Source: Labilibaculum sp. (lineage in GTDB: Bacteria; Bacteroidota; Bacteroidia; Bacteroidales; Marinifilaceae). From it: a stretch of DNA of 64,000 nucleotides. Below, piece after piece: positions 36,407-45,336 of the stretch. How positions within the stretch are numbered: the first letter of the stretch is position 1; each line of letters starts with the position of its first letter. The stretch lies in assembly GCA_016342745.1 (NCBI GenBank), contig JAEINT010000005.1:206074-270073 (forward strand), given 5' to 3'. Made by a program: the position numbers and the translations under genes. Below the pieces are notes generated by a model. It searched no databases. It was given only the letters and a program-made list of their open reading frames with translations, and was not told where the DNA came from.

Positions 36407-38482
36407 ATGAAATTTAAATCAATTCTTTGCCTTGTTGCTGGTTTAGCAATCTTATTAGCATCGTGTGCTAAAGGCGAATTTGTGAAAAATGTTAATTCAC
36501 CAGATGGAAAAATTAGTCTTCAATTTTATCTGGAAGAAGGACAATCTACCTACGGGCTTTCATTCAATGGAAAACCAATAATCGAACCTTCAAAATTAGG
36601 CTTCGATTTCCAGAATATGCCATCCATTGATAAAGGGTGGAAAATTGCAAGCACTCAGTTGCTGCCAGGTAATTCAACATGGGAGATGCAATGGGGAGAA
36701 AAAAGAGTAGTGAAGGATCATTTCAATCAATTGATTGTAAAATTAGAAGAGGAGAATGCACCCAATCGAAAAATGAATTTGGTGTTTAAGGTGTATAACG
36801 ACGGTATAGGATTTCGTTATGTATTTCCTAAGCAGGAAGCAATGAGAGAGTTGATCATTACTGATGAAAATACGCAATTTAACTTGACTGGAGATCATAA
36901 AGTATGGTGGATTCCGGGAGATTGGGATATTTATGAGCACTTGTATCATACCACACAATTTACAGGTATAGATGCTACCGCTTTACGCGCAAATGATAAT
37001 TTGGCACAAACTTCTATTCCTGAAAATGCTGTAAATACTCCTGTTACCATGAAAACGGCAGAAGGTATTTACCTAAGTTTCCACGAAGCAAATTTGACTG
37101 ATTACGCAGGCATGACTTTGAAGGTAAACAAAGAAGAACTGATGTTGGAAAGTGAATTGGTTGGATCTGATCGAACTGGTTATAAAGTAAAAAGAACACT
37201 TCCTTTTAGTACGCCATGGAGAACGATTCAAATATCAGAATCTGCAGGTGGATTAATAGAATCCGACTTGATCGTGAACTTGAATGAACCAAATGAAATT
37301 GGATCGGTTGATTATTTTAAGCCGATGAAATACGTTGGTATTTGGTGGGATATGCACGTTGGAACCAAGTCGTGGGATAAAGCAAGTGGCAAACATGGTG
37401 CGACAACAGAATATGCAAAAGAATTGATTAATTTTGCTGCAGAGAATAACATTGGTGGAATTTTAGTTGAAGGATGGAATACAGGTTGGGAACATTGGAT
37501 CGGTTTCGAAGATCGTGAAGGTGTATTTGATTTTGTGACGCCATATGATGACTATGATTTGAAAGAAGTGGTTCGTTACGGAAAAGAAAAAGGTGTTGAA
37601 TTGATTATGCATCACGAAACTTCTGCGGCTCCAAGAACTTACAACCAGCAGATGGATACGGCATATCAATTAATGAATTCTTTGGGAATTCACTCCGTAA
37701 AAACTGGTTACGTAGGAAAAATCATCCCGAAAGGGGAATATCACCACGGACAGTGGATGGTGAATAATTACCGACGAGCTGTTGAAACGGGAGCGAAATA
37801 CAAAGTAGCAATTAATGCACATGAGCCGATTAAGGCAACAGGTTTGCGAAGAACTTATCCAAATGCAATTGCTCGTGAGGGCTTGCGCGGACAAGAATTT
37901 AATGCTTGGGCAAGCGATGGCGGAAATCCACCAGAACATTTGCCAATTGTTGCCTTTACAAGAATGTTAGCGGGTCCAATTGATTATACTCCTGGTATTT
38001 TCAATATCAAATTAACTCCTCATAAGCCAAACAATCAGGTGAATACAACAATTGCTCAGCAATTGGCTTTGTATGTGGTAATTAATAGCCCAATTCAAAT
38101 GGTTCCCGATTTAATTGAGAACTACAAAGGAAATGATGCTTTTCAGTTCATTCGAGATGTAGCTGTTAACTGGGAAACAAGCAAGGTGCTAAATGGAGAA
38201 GTTGGTGATTTTGTGACTATCGCTCGAAAAGATCGTAACTCTGAAAATTGGTTTATTGGTTCAATTACCGATGAGAATGCACGTGATATGAATCTGAGTT
38301 TAGATTTTCTTACAAAAGGAAAGAAATACAAGGCAACTTTATATTTAGATGGCAAAAATGCGCATTGGGACAAAAATCCTACAGCCTTTCAGATTATAAA
38401 TAAAGAGGTTGACAGTACTTCAAAATTAGAATTTCATTTGGCTGAAGGTGGTGGAGCTGCCATTAGTTTGATTGAATTATAA
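36407..38482 (+). CDS. GH97 alpha-glucosidase (SusB-like)
   Basis: 691 residues. The leader ends in ILLASC, so a lipoprotein or at least exported form is likely. The GH97 order is visible: N-terminal beta-sandwich (about 20-280), catalytic TIM barrel (about 290-570) with IWWDMHVGTKSWDKASGKHG, GILVEGWNTGWEHW, MHHETSAAPRTYNQQMD and INAHEPIKATGLRRTYPNAI, then REGLRGQEFNAWASDGGNPPEH and a C-terminal beta domain. The segment GIHSVKTGYVG lacks the Asp nucleophile of the retaining GH97 branch. Together with the Glu-rich sites (HHET, HEP, GQE) this points to the inverting alpha-glucosidase type, like SusB (inference). It would release glucose from alpha-glucan oligosaccharides. Confidence 0.9.
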   Translation: MKFKSILCLVAGLAILLASCAKGEFVKNVNSPDGKISLQFYLEEGQSTYGLSFNGKPIIEPSKLGFDFQNMPSIDKGWKIASTQLLPGNSTWEMQWGEKRVVKDHFNQLIVKLEEENAPNRKMNLVFKVYNDGIGFRYVFPKQEAMRELIITDENTQFNLTGDHKVWWIPGDWDIYEHLYHTTQFTGIDATALRANDNLAQTSIPENAVNTPVTMKTAEGIYLSFHEANLTDYAGMTLKVNKEELMLESELVGSDRTGYKVKRTLPFSTPWRTIQISESAGGLIESDLIVNLNEPNEIGSVDYFKPMKYVGIWWDMHVGTKSWDKASGKHGATTEYAKELINFAAENNIGGILVEGWNTGWEHWIGFEDREGVFDFVTPYDDYDLKEVVRYGKEKGVELIMHHETSAAPRTYNQQMDTAYQLMNSLGIHSVKTGYVGKIIPKGEYHHGQWMVNNYRRAVETGAKYKVAINAHEPIKATGLRRTYPNAIAREGLRGQEFNAWASDGGNPPEHLPIVAFTRMLAGPIDYTPGIFNIKLTPHKPNNQVNTTIAQQLALYVVINSPIQMVPDLIENYKGNDAFQFIRDVAVNWETSKVLNGEVGDFVTIARKDRNSENWFIGSITDENARDMNLSLDFLTKGKKYKATLYLDGKNAHWDKNPTAFQIINKEVDSTSKLEFHLAEGGGAAISLIEL

Positions 38483-38504
38483 GCGTTAAAATAATTATTG
38501 TGTT

Positions 38505-38542
38505 AAAGTGGCATTCCTTTTTTTAGGAATGTCACTTTTTTT
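38505..38542 (+). terminator. Intrinsic terminator of the Sus-type locus
   Basis: aaagtggcattcct (38505-38518) pairs with aggaatgtcacttt (38525-38538; one G-T pair) and is followed by a T run. Confidence 0.85.
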
Positions 38543-38667
38543 GTAGCTTCACGCATACTTAATTTTATGAGAATAAATCGACATGCTACTTAAAATCAAT
38601 ACTTTCTATTTTCAGAGAGAATTAGTTTTACACCAAATAATATTTACACACTAACTTATAAATTGCA

Positions 38668-41600
38668 ATGTTAAAATTGAATGTGAAAATTGCGGTATTT
38701 TGTCTTGTCCTGTTTGGGATGATGGGAAGTGCTTATGCAGAGAAGGATGTGCGTTTAATGCGTTATCCTGATGTAAACAAAAATCAAATTGCCTTTGTAT
38801 ATGCTGGCGATATTTGGACAGTTGATTCTAATGGTGGCGATGCCAAAAGACTAACTTCGCACAAAGGAATGGAATTGTTTCCAAAAATTTCACCAGATGG
38901 ACAATGGATTGCTTTTTCGGCTGAATATTCAGGCAGTCGTCAAGTATATGTGATGCCATCTGTAGGAGGAACACCTAAGCAATTGACTTATTACAATTCG
39001 GTTGGAATGATGCCACCACGTGGAGGATTTGATAATGCCATTTTGGATTGGACGCCAGATAGCAAATCAATTTTGGTACGTATGAATCGTACTGCTTTTG
39101 GTGAGCGAAACGGAACTTATTACAAAGTAAGCATAGACGGTGGTCTTGAAGAAGCATTGCAAATTCCAGAAGGTGGATTTGGTGTTTTCTCACCTGATGC
39201 CAAGAAAATGTGTTTTGCGCCAATTAGTCGAGAATTCAGAACATGGAAAAGATACAAAGGTGGACGTGCAGCTGATTTATGGATTTACGATTTGGAAAAT
39301 GATCAGTCGGAAAGAATTACCAAATTTGTTGGTTCCGATCAAATACCATCTTGGTATAAAAATGCAATTTACTTTGCTTCCGATCGCGATTTAAAGCTGA
39401 ACATCTATAAATATGATGTTATTACCAAAGAAATCAGCCAAATTACACACCATAAAACATTTGATGTGATGTGGCCATCTGGTGAAAATGGACAGTTAGT
39501 TTATGAAAATGGTGGGCAATTGTTCAAGCTAAATCTGGAAACAGGTAAGGAAGAGCGTGTAATTGTAAACATCAATTTCGACAACCCAAACATCCTTCCA
39601 TATTATACGAATGTTAAGGATTTTATTCAAGGATCTGCTGTTTCTCCATCCGGAAAACGAGCTTTGTTCGATGCGAGAGGAGATATTTTTTCAGTTCCAG
39701 CAAAGAATGGTCCAAGCCTGAATCTTACGCAAACACAAGGTGTTCGTGAAACGGCTCCATCTTGGTCACCAAATGGAAAATACATTTCTTACTACTCCGA
39801 TGCTACTGGTGAATACGAAATTTACTTGTTAGAGAATAAAAAAGGAGCAAAGGCAAAGCAAGTTACTTTTGGTTCTTCTAATTGGATGTACAATCCGACT
39901 TGGTCACCAAATAGTAAATACCTGTTATTCTTCGATCGCAGCTTAAAATTGAAATATTTAGATGTTGAAAAAGGAGAGCTTAAAGTTGTTGATACGGCAA
40001 ATCGTAACGAACTAACAGATTTTTCTTTTTCTCCAGATTCAGATTGGATTACTTACGTTAAGGATAGCAGAAACGATCAGGGAGCAGTTTGGGTACACCA
40101 AATTTCTACTGATAAAAAATATCAGTTAACTGATGATACTTTTGGGGATTCATCACCTGTTTTTTCTAAGGATGGAAACTTTATCTATTTCCTTTCTAAC
40201 AGAGATTTTAATCTTGATTTTTCAAGTTTTGAGTTCAACTATTTGTACAATAATGCGACTCGTATTTTTGCCATGTCTTTAAAAGCAGACGGACCAAAAT
40301 TATTTGCTTTGAAAAATGATGTAGAAGAGGTAAAAGAGGAAGCTAAAGCTGTTGATTCGAAGAAAAAATCGAAGAAGGAAGCTCCAAAAGCAGAAGACAA
40401 AATAAAAGTTACTATTGATGTAGAAGGAATTACCAATCGAATTGCAGTTTTTCCATTGTCTTCAGGAAATTACAGAAATTTAGACGCTGTTGATAGCGGT
40501 ATTCTATACACTAGTGGTGGAGCGCTACATCATTATACAATTGAGAAAAAGAAAGATGATGTAATCTTGGATCGCGTTTCAAACTACTCTCTTGCAGGAA
40601 ATGGCGATAAAATCATGTATCGTACAGATTCTACTTATGGTATTACTGATTTATTGGCAGGACAAAAAGCAGATGCTGGAAAATTAAGTTTGGATGATTT
40701 GGATATGAAGATCGACCCAAAGAAAGAATGGGCTCAGATTTATACTGATGGATGGAGAATTTTCCGTGATTACTATTACGTAGCAAATTTACAAGGTGTA
40801 GATTGGGCACAAATCAAGAAAAATTACAACCAGTTGATGCCATATGTAAGTCATCGTGCTGATTTGGATTATATTTTGGGTGAGATCATTTCTGAAACCA
40901 ATACTGGTCACGCTTACGTAAATTATGGTGATTTTGAGAAAGTGAAACCATTAAAATCAGGTTTATTAGGGGCAAAACTGAAATTGGATGCTACTTCTGG
41001 TCGATACATGATCTCGAAAATTTATCATGGAGAAAATTGGACGCCTAACAGAAGATCTCCGTTAACTGAGCAAGGTGTGAACGTTAATGAAGGAGATTAT
41101 TTACTAAGTATCAATGGTCACGAATTAACAAAAGGCGTGAATCCATATGTGTATTTGGAAAATCAACTGGGTAAAATGGTTGAGATTACCGTAAATAGTA
41201 AGCCTGTATTAGAAGGCGCCAAAACTTATACCATTAAGCCAATCGAAAGCGAATTGGAGTTGATGTATTTGAATTGGGTAAATGAGCGTCGTGAGATGGT
41301 TGACAAACTATCGGGCGGAAAGATTGGTTACATTCATGTGCCTAACACTGCCGTAGAAGGTAATCGTGAATTGCACCGAGGAATGTATGCTTACCATACA
41401 AAACAAGCTTTAATTATCGATGATCGTTACAACGGTGGTGGATTTATTCCGGGACATATGGCAGATCTGCTTGATAGAGATGTATTGTCTTATTGGCACA
41501 GAAGAGGCCTAGAGGCTTCACAAACACCAGGAGTTGCTCACGATGGACCAAAGGCCATGTTGATTAACTCTTATTCTTCTTCGGGAGGAGATGCTTTCCC

Positions 41601-41943
41601 ATACTATTTTAGAAAGAAAGGTCTAGGGAAATTGATCGGAACTCGTACTTGGGGAGGATTAGTTGGAATGTCAGGTAATGCAGGTTTAGTTGATGGTGGT
41701 TATATTGCAGTTCCTCGTTTCGGTATTTTCGATGAAAATCAGAAATGGATTATCGAGGGTATCGGTGTTTATCCTGATGTTGAAGTATACGATGAGCCAC
41801 ATTTGGTGGCAAAAGGAATTGATCCTTGTGTAAAAGAAGCAGTAGAAATGCTACTGAAAGAATTGGAGAATGCACCTAAAAAAGAGGTAACGGCTCCAGC
41901 AGATCCTAATCGTTCGAATTGGATAGAAGAGGATGTGAAGTAA
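38668..41943 (+). CDS. Exported tricorn-like protease (S41)
   Basis: 1091 residues with a signal peptide (to about AYAE, residue 24). Two beta-propellers of PD40/WD-like repeats (about 35-560) show the recurring pattern WSPNGKYISYYSDATGEYEIY. A Lys/Glu/Ala-rich linker (about 550-580) leads to the tricorn C1 helical domain (about 690-750), a PDZ domain (about 765-850, GLLGAKLKLDATSG...GDYLLSINGHEL) and an S41 peptidase domain (about 870-1060). The catalytic Ser is in INSYSSSGGDAFPYYFRKKG (about 970). Homologues degrade oligopeptides. Here it is exported and not cytosolic as in archaea, which is common in Bacteroidota. Confidence 0.9.
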   Translation: MLKLNVKIAVFCLVLFGMMGSAYAEKDVRLMRYPDVNKNQIAFVYAGDIWTVDSNGGDAKRLTSHKGMELFPKISPDGQWIAFSAEYSGSRQVYVMPSVGGTPKQLTYYNSVGMMPPRGGFDNAILDWTPDSKSILVRMNRTAFGERNGTYYKVSIDGGLEEALQIPEGGFGVFSPDAKKMCFAPISREFRTWKRYKGGRAADLWIYDLENDQSERITKFVGSDQIPSWYKNAIYFASDRDLKLNIYKYDVITKEISQITHHKTFDVMWPSGENGQLVYENGGQLFKLNLETGKEERVIVNINFDNPNILPYYTNVKDFIQGSAVSPSGKRALFDARGDIFSVPAKNGPSLNLTQTQGVRETAPSWSPNGKYISYYSDATGEYEIYLLENKKGAKAKQVTFGSSNWMYNPTWSPNSKYLLFFDRSLKLKYLDVEKGELKVVDTANRNELTDFSFSPDSDWITYVKDSRNDQGAVWVHQISTDKKYQLTDDTFGDSSPVFSKDGNFIYFLSNRDFNLDFSSFEFNYLYNNATRIFAMSLKADGPKLFALKNDVEEVKEEAKAVDSKKKSKKEAPKAEDKIKVTIDVEGITNRIAVFPLSSGNYRNLDAVDSGILYTSGGALHHYTIEKKKDDVILDRVSNYSLAGNGDKIMYRTDSTYGITDLLAGQKADAGKLSLDDLDMKIDPKKEWAQIYTDGWRIFRDYYYVANLQGVDWAQIKKNYNQLMPYVSHRADLDYILGEIISETNTGHAYVNYGDFEKVKPLKSGLLGAKLKLDATSGRYMISKIYHGENWTPNRRSPLTEQGVNVNEGDYLLSINGHELTKGVNPYVYLENQLGKMVEITVNSKPVLEGAKTYTIKPIESELELMYLNWVNERREMVDKLSGGKIGYIHVPNTAVEGNRELHRGMYAYHTKQALIIDDRYNGGGFIPGHMADLLDRDVLSYWHRRGLEASQTPGVAHDGPKAMLINSYSSSGGDAFPYYFRKKGLGKLIGTRTWGGLVGMSGNAGLVDGGYIAVPRFGIFDENQKWIIEGIGVYPDVEVYDEPHLVAKGIDPCVKEAVEMLLKELENAPKKEVTAPADPNRSNWIEEDVK

Positions 41944-41980
41944 ATTAAAAATCATTCAGCTTTCGCTGATAAAATAATAG

Positions 41981-42007
41981 AGGAGCACCAATCGGTGCTC
42001 CTTTTTT
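41981..42007 (+). terminator. Intrinsic terminator after the tricorn-like gene
   Basis: aggagcacc-aatc-ggtgctcct (41981-42002) is a perfect 9-bp stem with a 4-base loop and a T run. It is convergent with the next minus-strand gene. Confidence 0.9.
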
Positions 42008-42048
42008 ATTCTGTTTTTTTGGATATGAATAAGAGAATTGTATTGTAG

Positions 42049-42543
42049 TTAGGTGTGTAACTCAATGTCATTAGAGCTGTTTACATTTATATTGCTATTT
42101 TTAATTGGCATCATAAAAATAATAAAGGCAATAGCTCCAATTATTACTAATCTTATAAAAAGGTGATAGAAAAAAATGTTCTTAAGCTTAAAGTATTTGT
42201 ATCCTGTAATAATAATACCAATGGAATTAGCTGCTAAACCAAAAGTGAAAAGTTCGGGCCAAAATGGATAATGTTGAAGTTTAAACAATATTGCAACAAG
42301 GAGTACAGGCAAAGCAAAACTGCTTATTTTTACCTCTAAAGAATCAACAATATTTTCTTTAAACAGAAATGTTTTAAGGCGTAAAGCTAAGCCTTGATTT
42401 ACGGCTAAATAATATAAGAAATAATAATTCGCTAAAACGATTATAGAAATAGTTAATAATTCCCCACTAAATGGAATATGAAGCGTTTTCAAGAGGATTG
42501 ATAAGCTAGCCATAAAAATGGCAAGTAGTTCTATTTTTTTCAT
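42049..42543 (-). CDS. Membrane protein with GldL-like repeated segments
   Basis: 164 residues with about five membrane helices. Two segments are internally similar, LLKTLHIPFSGELLTISI (about 16-33) and LFKLQHYPFWPELFTFGL (about 86-103). Both have the K-x-x-H-x-P-F...EL-T pattern known from the first helices of gliding/secretion motor protein GldL and related small membrane proteins. It lacks the long periplasmic part of GldL and has no neighbours of the gliding machinery, so it is a relative and not GldL itself. Function unknown. It is a single-gene unit, divergent from the NfeD-like gene. Confidence 0.5.
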   Translation of the reverse strand: MKKIELLAIFMASLSILLKTLHIPFSGELLTISIIVLANYYFLYYLAVNQGLALRLKTFLFKENIVDSLEVKISSFALPVLLVAILFKLQHYPFWPELFTFGLAANSIGIIITGYKYFKLKNIFFYHLFIRLVIIGAIAFIIFMMPIKNSNINVNSSNDIELHT

Positions 42544-42890
42544 AGATCTTGTTTAGGATTGATTTTAACATTTAGGATGTTTTTTCTCATTATTCAAACT
42601 TTTAAGATGTGTAAAATTATTTAATACACGTTTTATTTTTGTAGTAACATGTATTCAAATCTAATACTATTAATTAACGCATTGTAAAATAGAACTTATT
42701 TTAAAAGCATTCTAAGTTAAAAGAGACCATCGCTCTATTTTTAATTTTTTCTATAAAATATCTCTCCACTTTTATCCCCTAAAAATCCATTAAAAACATG
42801 TGAAATTTTAGTTACGACTAAAAAGAATAAATCTATTAAGCATAATAGCTTCTAGGTGAATATTTATTGGTATTTTGAGACAAATAAAAA
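42544..42890. other. Divergent intergenic region
   Basis: 347 AT-rich bases between the GldL-like gene and the NfeD-like gene. A TATTTTTG box (42634-42641) fits the -7 element for the plus strand but has no TTTG partner at the right distance. No ORF or RNA is recognised. Confidence 0.4.
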
Positions 42891-43487
42891 ATGATAATTA
42901 TGATTCTAACTATTTCGAATTGGTGGACTGACATGAACTTGGTTGAACAAGTTTTTTGGGGAATTGCCATTCTCTTTTCATTCTTTTTCGTCATTCAAAC
43001 AGTATTGACCTTTTTTGGCGGTGATGTGGATGATATGGATGTTGATGGAGATGCTGATACAGCTGTGGATACTGATGGAGGTATCGATTTTCAATTTCTA
43101 AGTCTTAAAAACCTGATTGCCTTTTTCACCATATTTGGATGGACAGGTATTATTTGTCTTCATTCAGGATTTGGACCAGGGATTTCTGCCTTAATTGCTA
43201 CTGGAGCAGGATTAATAATGATGTTGATCATGGCTTCTATCATGTATTTTATGGGGAAACTGGTTGAAGATGGTACTTTGAAAATGAAAAATGCCATTGG
43301 TAAATCAGGGAGTGTTTATCTGCCGATTCCTGCAAAAAGAGCAGGTATGGGAAAAGTTCAAATTCAAGTTCAGGGATTTCAAACTTTAGATGCAGTAACT
43401 GATAATGAAACAGACATTCCAACAGGAGCAATTGTTGAAGTGGTAGAGATATTAAATAATCAAATTCTAGTTGTAAAACTCAATTAA
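42891..43487 (+). CDS. NfeD-like membrane protein with OB-fold tail
   Basis: 198 residues. A membrane helix at about 18-42 is followed by a very acidic segment, GGDVDDMDVDGDADTAVDTD (about 43-62). Two more helices follow (about 75-92 and 100-122), then a C-terminal OB-type beta domain (about 135-198: IGKSGSVYLPIPAKRAGMGK ... PTGAIVEVVEILNNQILVVK). NfeD-family proteins are partners of SPFH/flotillin proteins, and a flotillin gene begins 13 bases downstream. The pair probably organises membrane microdomains and membrane quality control. The acidic stretch resembles Ca-binding DxDxDG loops but may simply be a charged linker. Confidence 0.8.
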   Translation: MIIMILTISNWWTDMNLVEQVFWGIAILFSFFFVIQTVLTFFGGDVDDMDVDGDADTAVDTDGGIDFQFLSLKNLIAFFTIFGWTGIICLHSGFGPGISALIATGAGLIMMLIMASIMYFMGKLVEDGTLKMKNAIGKSGSVYLPIPAKRAGMGKVQIQVQGFQTLDAVTDNETDIPTGAIVEVVEILNNQILVVKLN

Positions 43488-43500
43488 TTAATAAAACACT

Positions 43501-44919
43501 ATGGGAGAATATGTAGTTTTTCTTTTTGCCGCAGCGGCAATTTTCATCTTTGTGATGATCGTTTCGTTTTTTAAACGTTACAAAAGATGTCCATCCGATC
43601 GAATATTGGTTGTGTATGGTAAAGTTGGTAAAGGGGTTGGAACAGAATCTCGTTCAGCAAAATGTATTCATGGTGGAGCTGCCTTTATTTGGCCAGTTAT
43701 TCAAGATTATGCATTTTTAGATTTAACACCAATTTCAATTGAAATTAATTTAACGAATGCCTTAAGTAAGCAGAACATTCGTGTTGATGTTCCTTCACGA
43801 TTTACTGTTGGTATTTCTACAGAGTCAGGGGTAATGACCAATGCTGCAGAGCGCTTGTTAGGTTTATCTCAAGATGATATCAGTAACCTGGCGAAAGATA
43901 TTATTTTCGGTCAGTTGCGTTTGGTTGTTGCAACCATGGATATTGAGGAAATCAATAGCAACCGGGATAAATTCCTTGCAGCAGTGTCATCTAATGTGGA
44001 AGCTGAATTGAATAAGATTGGTTTGAAGCTGATCAATGTGAACGTAACCGATATCAACGATGAGTCGGGATACATTCAGGCTTTGGGTAAGGAAGCAGCT
44101 GCAAAAGCGATAAATGATGCTAAGAAAAGTGTTGCTGAGAAAAACCGTGATGGTTCTATTGGTGAGGCAAATGCACACCAAGAACAACGTGTAAAGGTTG
44201 CTGCAGCTGATGCTTCGGCAGTAGAAGGGGAAAATCATGCGAAAGTAACTGTTGCTAATTCGGATGCAAGTAGAAGAGAGAAAGAAGCGGAAGCAGAACG
44301 TTTAGCTTCAGCTGCTGAGAAAGTAACTCAAGCACGTGCATTAGAGGAAGCTTACGCTGCAGAACAATTGGCTGAATCGGCTCGTGCTACACGTGATAAA
44401 GCATCACAGACTGCAGATATCGTTGTGCCTGCAGAGATTGATAAGCAAAAAATTGAGATTGCTGCTGAGGCGATTGCTGAGCAAACTCGTCGTCATGCAA
44501 AAGGTGAGGCTGATGCGATTTATATGAAGATGGAAGCGGAAGCGAAAGGTATCTATGAGATCTTGAGCAAGCAAGCGGAAGGTTTCGATAAGATTGTGAA
44601 CGCTGCTGGTGATGACGCTAAGGATGCAGTAATGTTAATGATTGCTGATAAATTACCGGAATTAGTTGCGACTCAAGTAGAAGCGATTAAAAACATCAAG
44701 ATTGATAAGGTTACTGTTTGGGAAAATGGTGGTGGAAAAGATGGTAAAACATCTACAGCCAACTTTATGCAAGGTATGATGGGATCGATTCCTCCAATGG
44801 AAGAGCTTTTCAAAATGGCTGGAATGGAATTGCCAAACTATCTTGGTAAGAAAATAGAAGGTGACGATACAGTTGCTTTCGAAGATGTTTCTGATAAAGA
44901 AGACAAAAAAGAAGAGTAA
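43501..44919 (+). CDS. floA: Flotillin-like SPFH-domain protein
   Basis: 472 residues. One N-terminal membrane helix (about 4-24) leads to the SPFH domain (about 30-200), with FIWPVIQDYAFLDLTPISIE and the segment GFxxIxGxx-like LNKIGLKLINVNVTDINDES. The long Ala/Glu/Lys-rich coiled coil (about 205-370) carries the EAExxA repeats typical of flotillins, followed by a Gly/Met-rich tail. It assembles into membrane-associated oligomeric cages. It is co-transcribed with the NfeD-like partner and followed by a strong terminator. The gene symbol is used in the broad family sense. Confidence 0.85.
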   Translation: MGEYVVFLFAAAAIFIFVMIVSFFKRYKRCPSDRILVVYGKVGKGVGTESRSAKCIHGGAAFIWPVIQDYAFLDLTPISIEINLTNALSKQNIRVDVPSRFTVGISTESGVMTNAAERLLGLSQDDISNLAKDIIFGQLRLVVATMDIEEINSNRDKFLAAVSSNVEAELNKIGLKLINVNVTDINDESGYIQALGKEAAAKAINDAKKSVAEKNRDGSIGEANAHQEQRVKVAAADASAVEGENHAKVTVANSDASRREKEAEAERLASAAEKVTQARALEEAYAAEQLAESARATRDKASQTADIVVPAEIDKQKIEIAAEAIAEQTRRHAKGEADAIYMKMEAEAKGIYEILSKQAEGFDKIVNAAGDDAKDAVMLMIADKLPELVATQVEAIKNIKIDKVTVWENGGGKDGKTSTANFMQGMMGSIPPMEELFKMAGMELPNYLGKKIEGDDTVAFEDVSDKEDKKEE

Positions 44920-44940
44920 ATATTTTCTAATATAGAATTG

Positions 44941-44971
44941 AAAAGGAGCGCCATATGGCGCTCCTTTTTTT
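44941..44971 (+). terminator. Intrinsic terminator of the NfeD-flotillin operon
   Basis: aaaaggagcgcc-atat-ggcgctcctttt (44941-44968) is a perfect 12-bp stem with T run. Confidence 0.92.
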
Positions 44972-45336
44972 GTTTCTATTAGTCGATCAGTAGGAGAAAG
45001 AATTAATTTCTAAAATAGCTTAGGATAGTGATGATTATAGAGTGCTTATTTTTATGATGTCATTTTACAGTATAAACATTAGTTTTGTGGTGTTTTGAAA
45101 TGATTTTTCATGTGATATTGTTTAGTTGAGTTTTGAGGTTTTTTATATTTTATGTGTTAACCGCTGTGTTGTTAGTGTTTTGTGAATGTTTGGATTGTTT
45201 TATGTGAATATGTTAAAATTAAAATGTTAAAAATAACTAATAAATTAGTTAAGTAATAAAATGTTTGTTTAAATTAGGTAGATCTTACACTTATGTTGTG
45301 TAGGTGATGAAATCAAATCACTAAAACGAATAACAA
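44972..45336. promoter_or_regulatory. Long G/T-rich leader region of the M16 peptidase gene
   Basis: 365 bases without an ORF. On the plus strand 45040-45230 is strikingly poor in C and rich in T and G. A TAGTTTTG box (45080-45087) fits the -7 consensus, but the TTTG partner is missing. taactaat-aa-attagtta (45234-45251) is an 18-base perfect palindrome and a possible operator. A small hairpin, gtgat/atcac, lies just before the start codon (about 45305-45321). Confidence 0.4.

Noticed and set aside
37463..37939. Minus-strand ORFs inside the GH97 gene
   Set aside because: They are antisense shadows of a highly conserved coding region.
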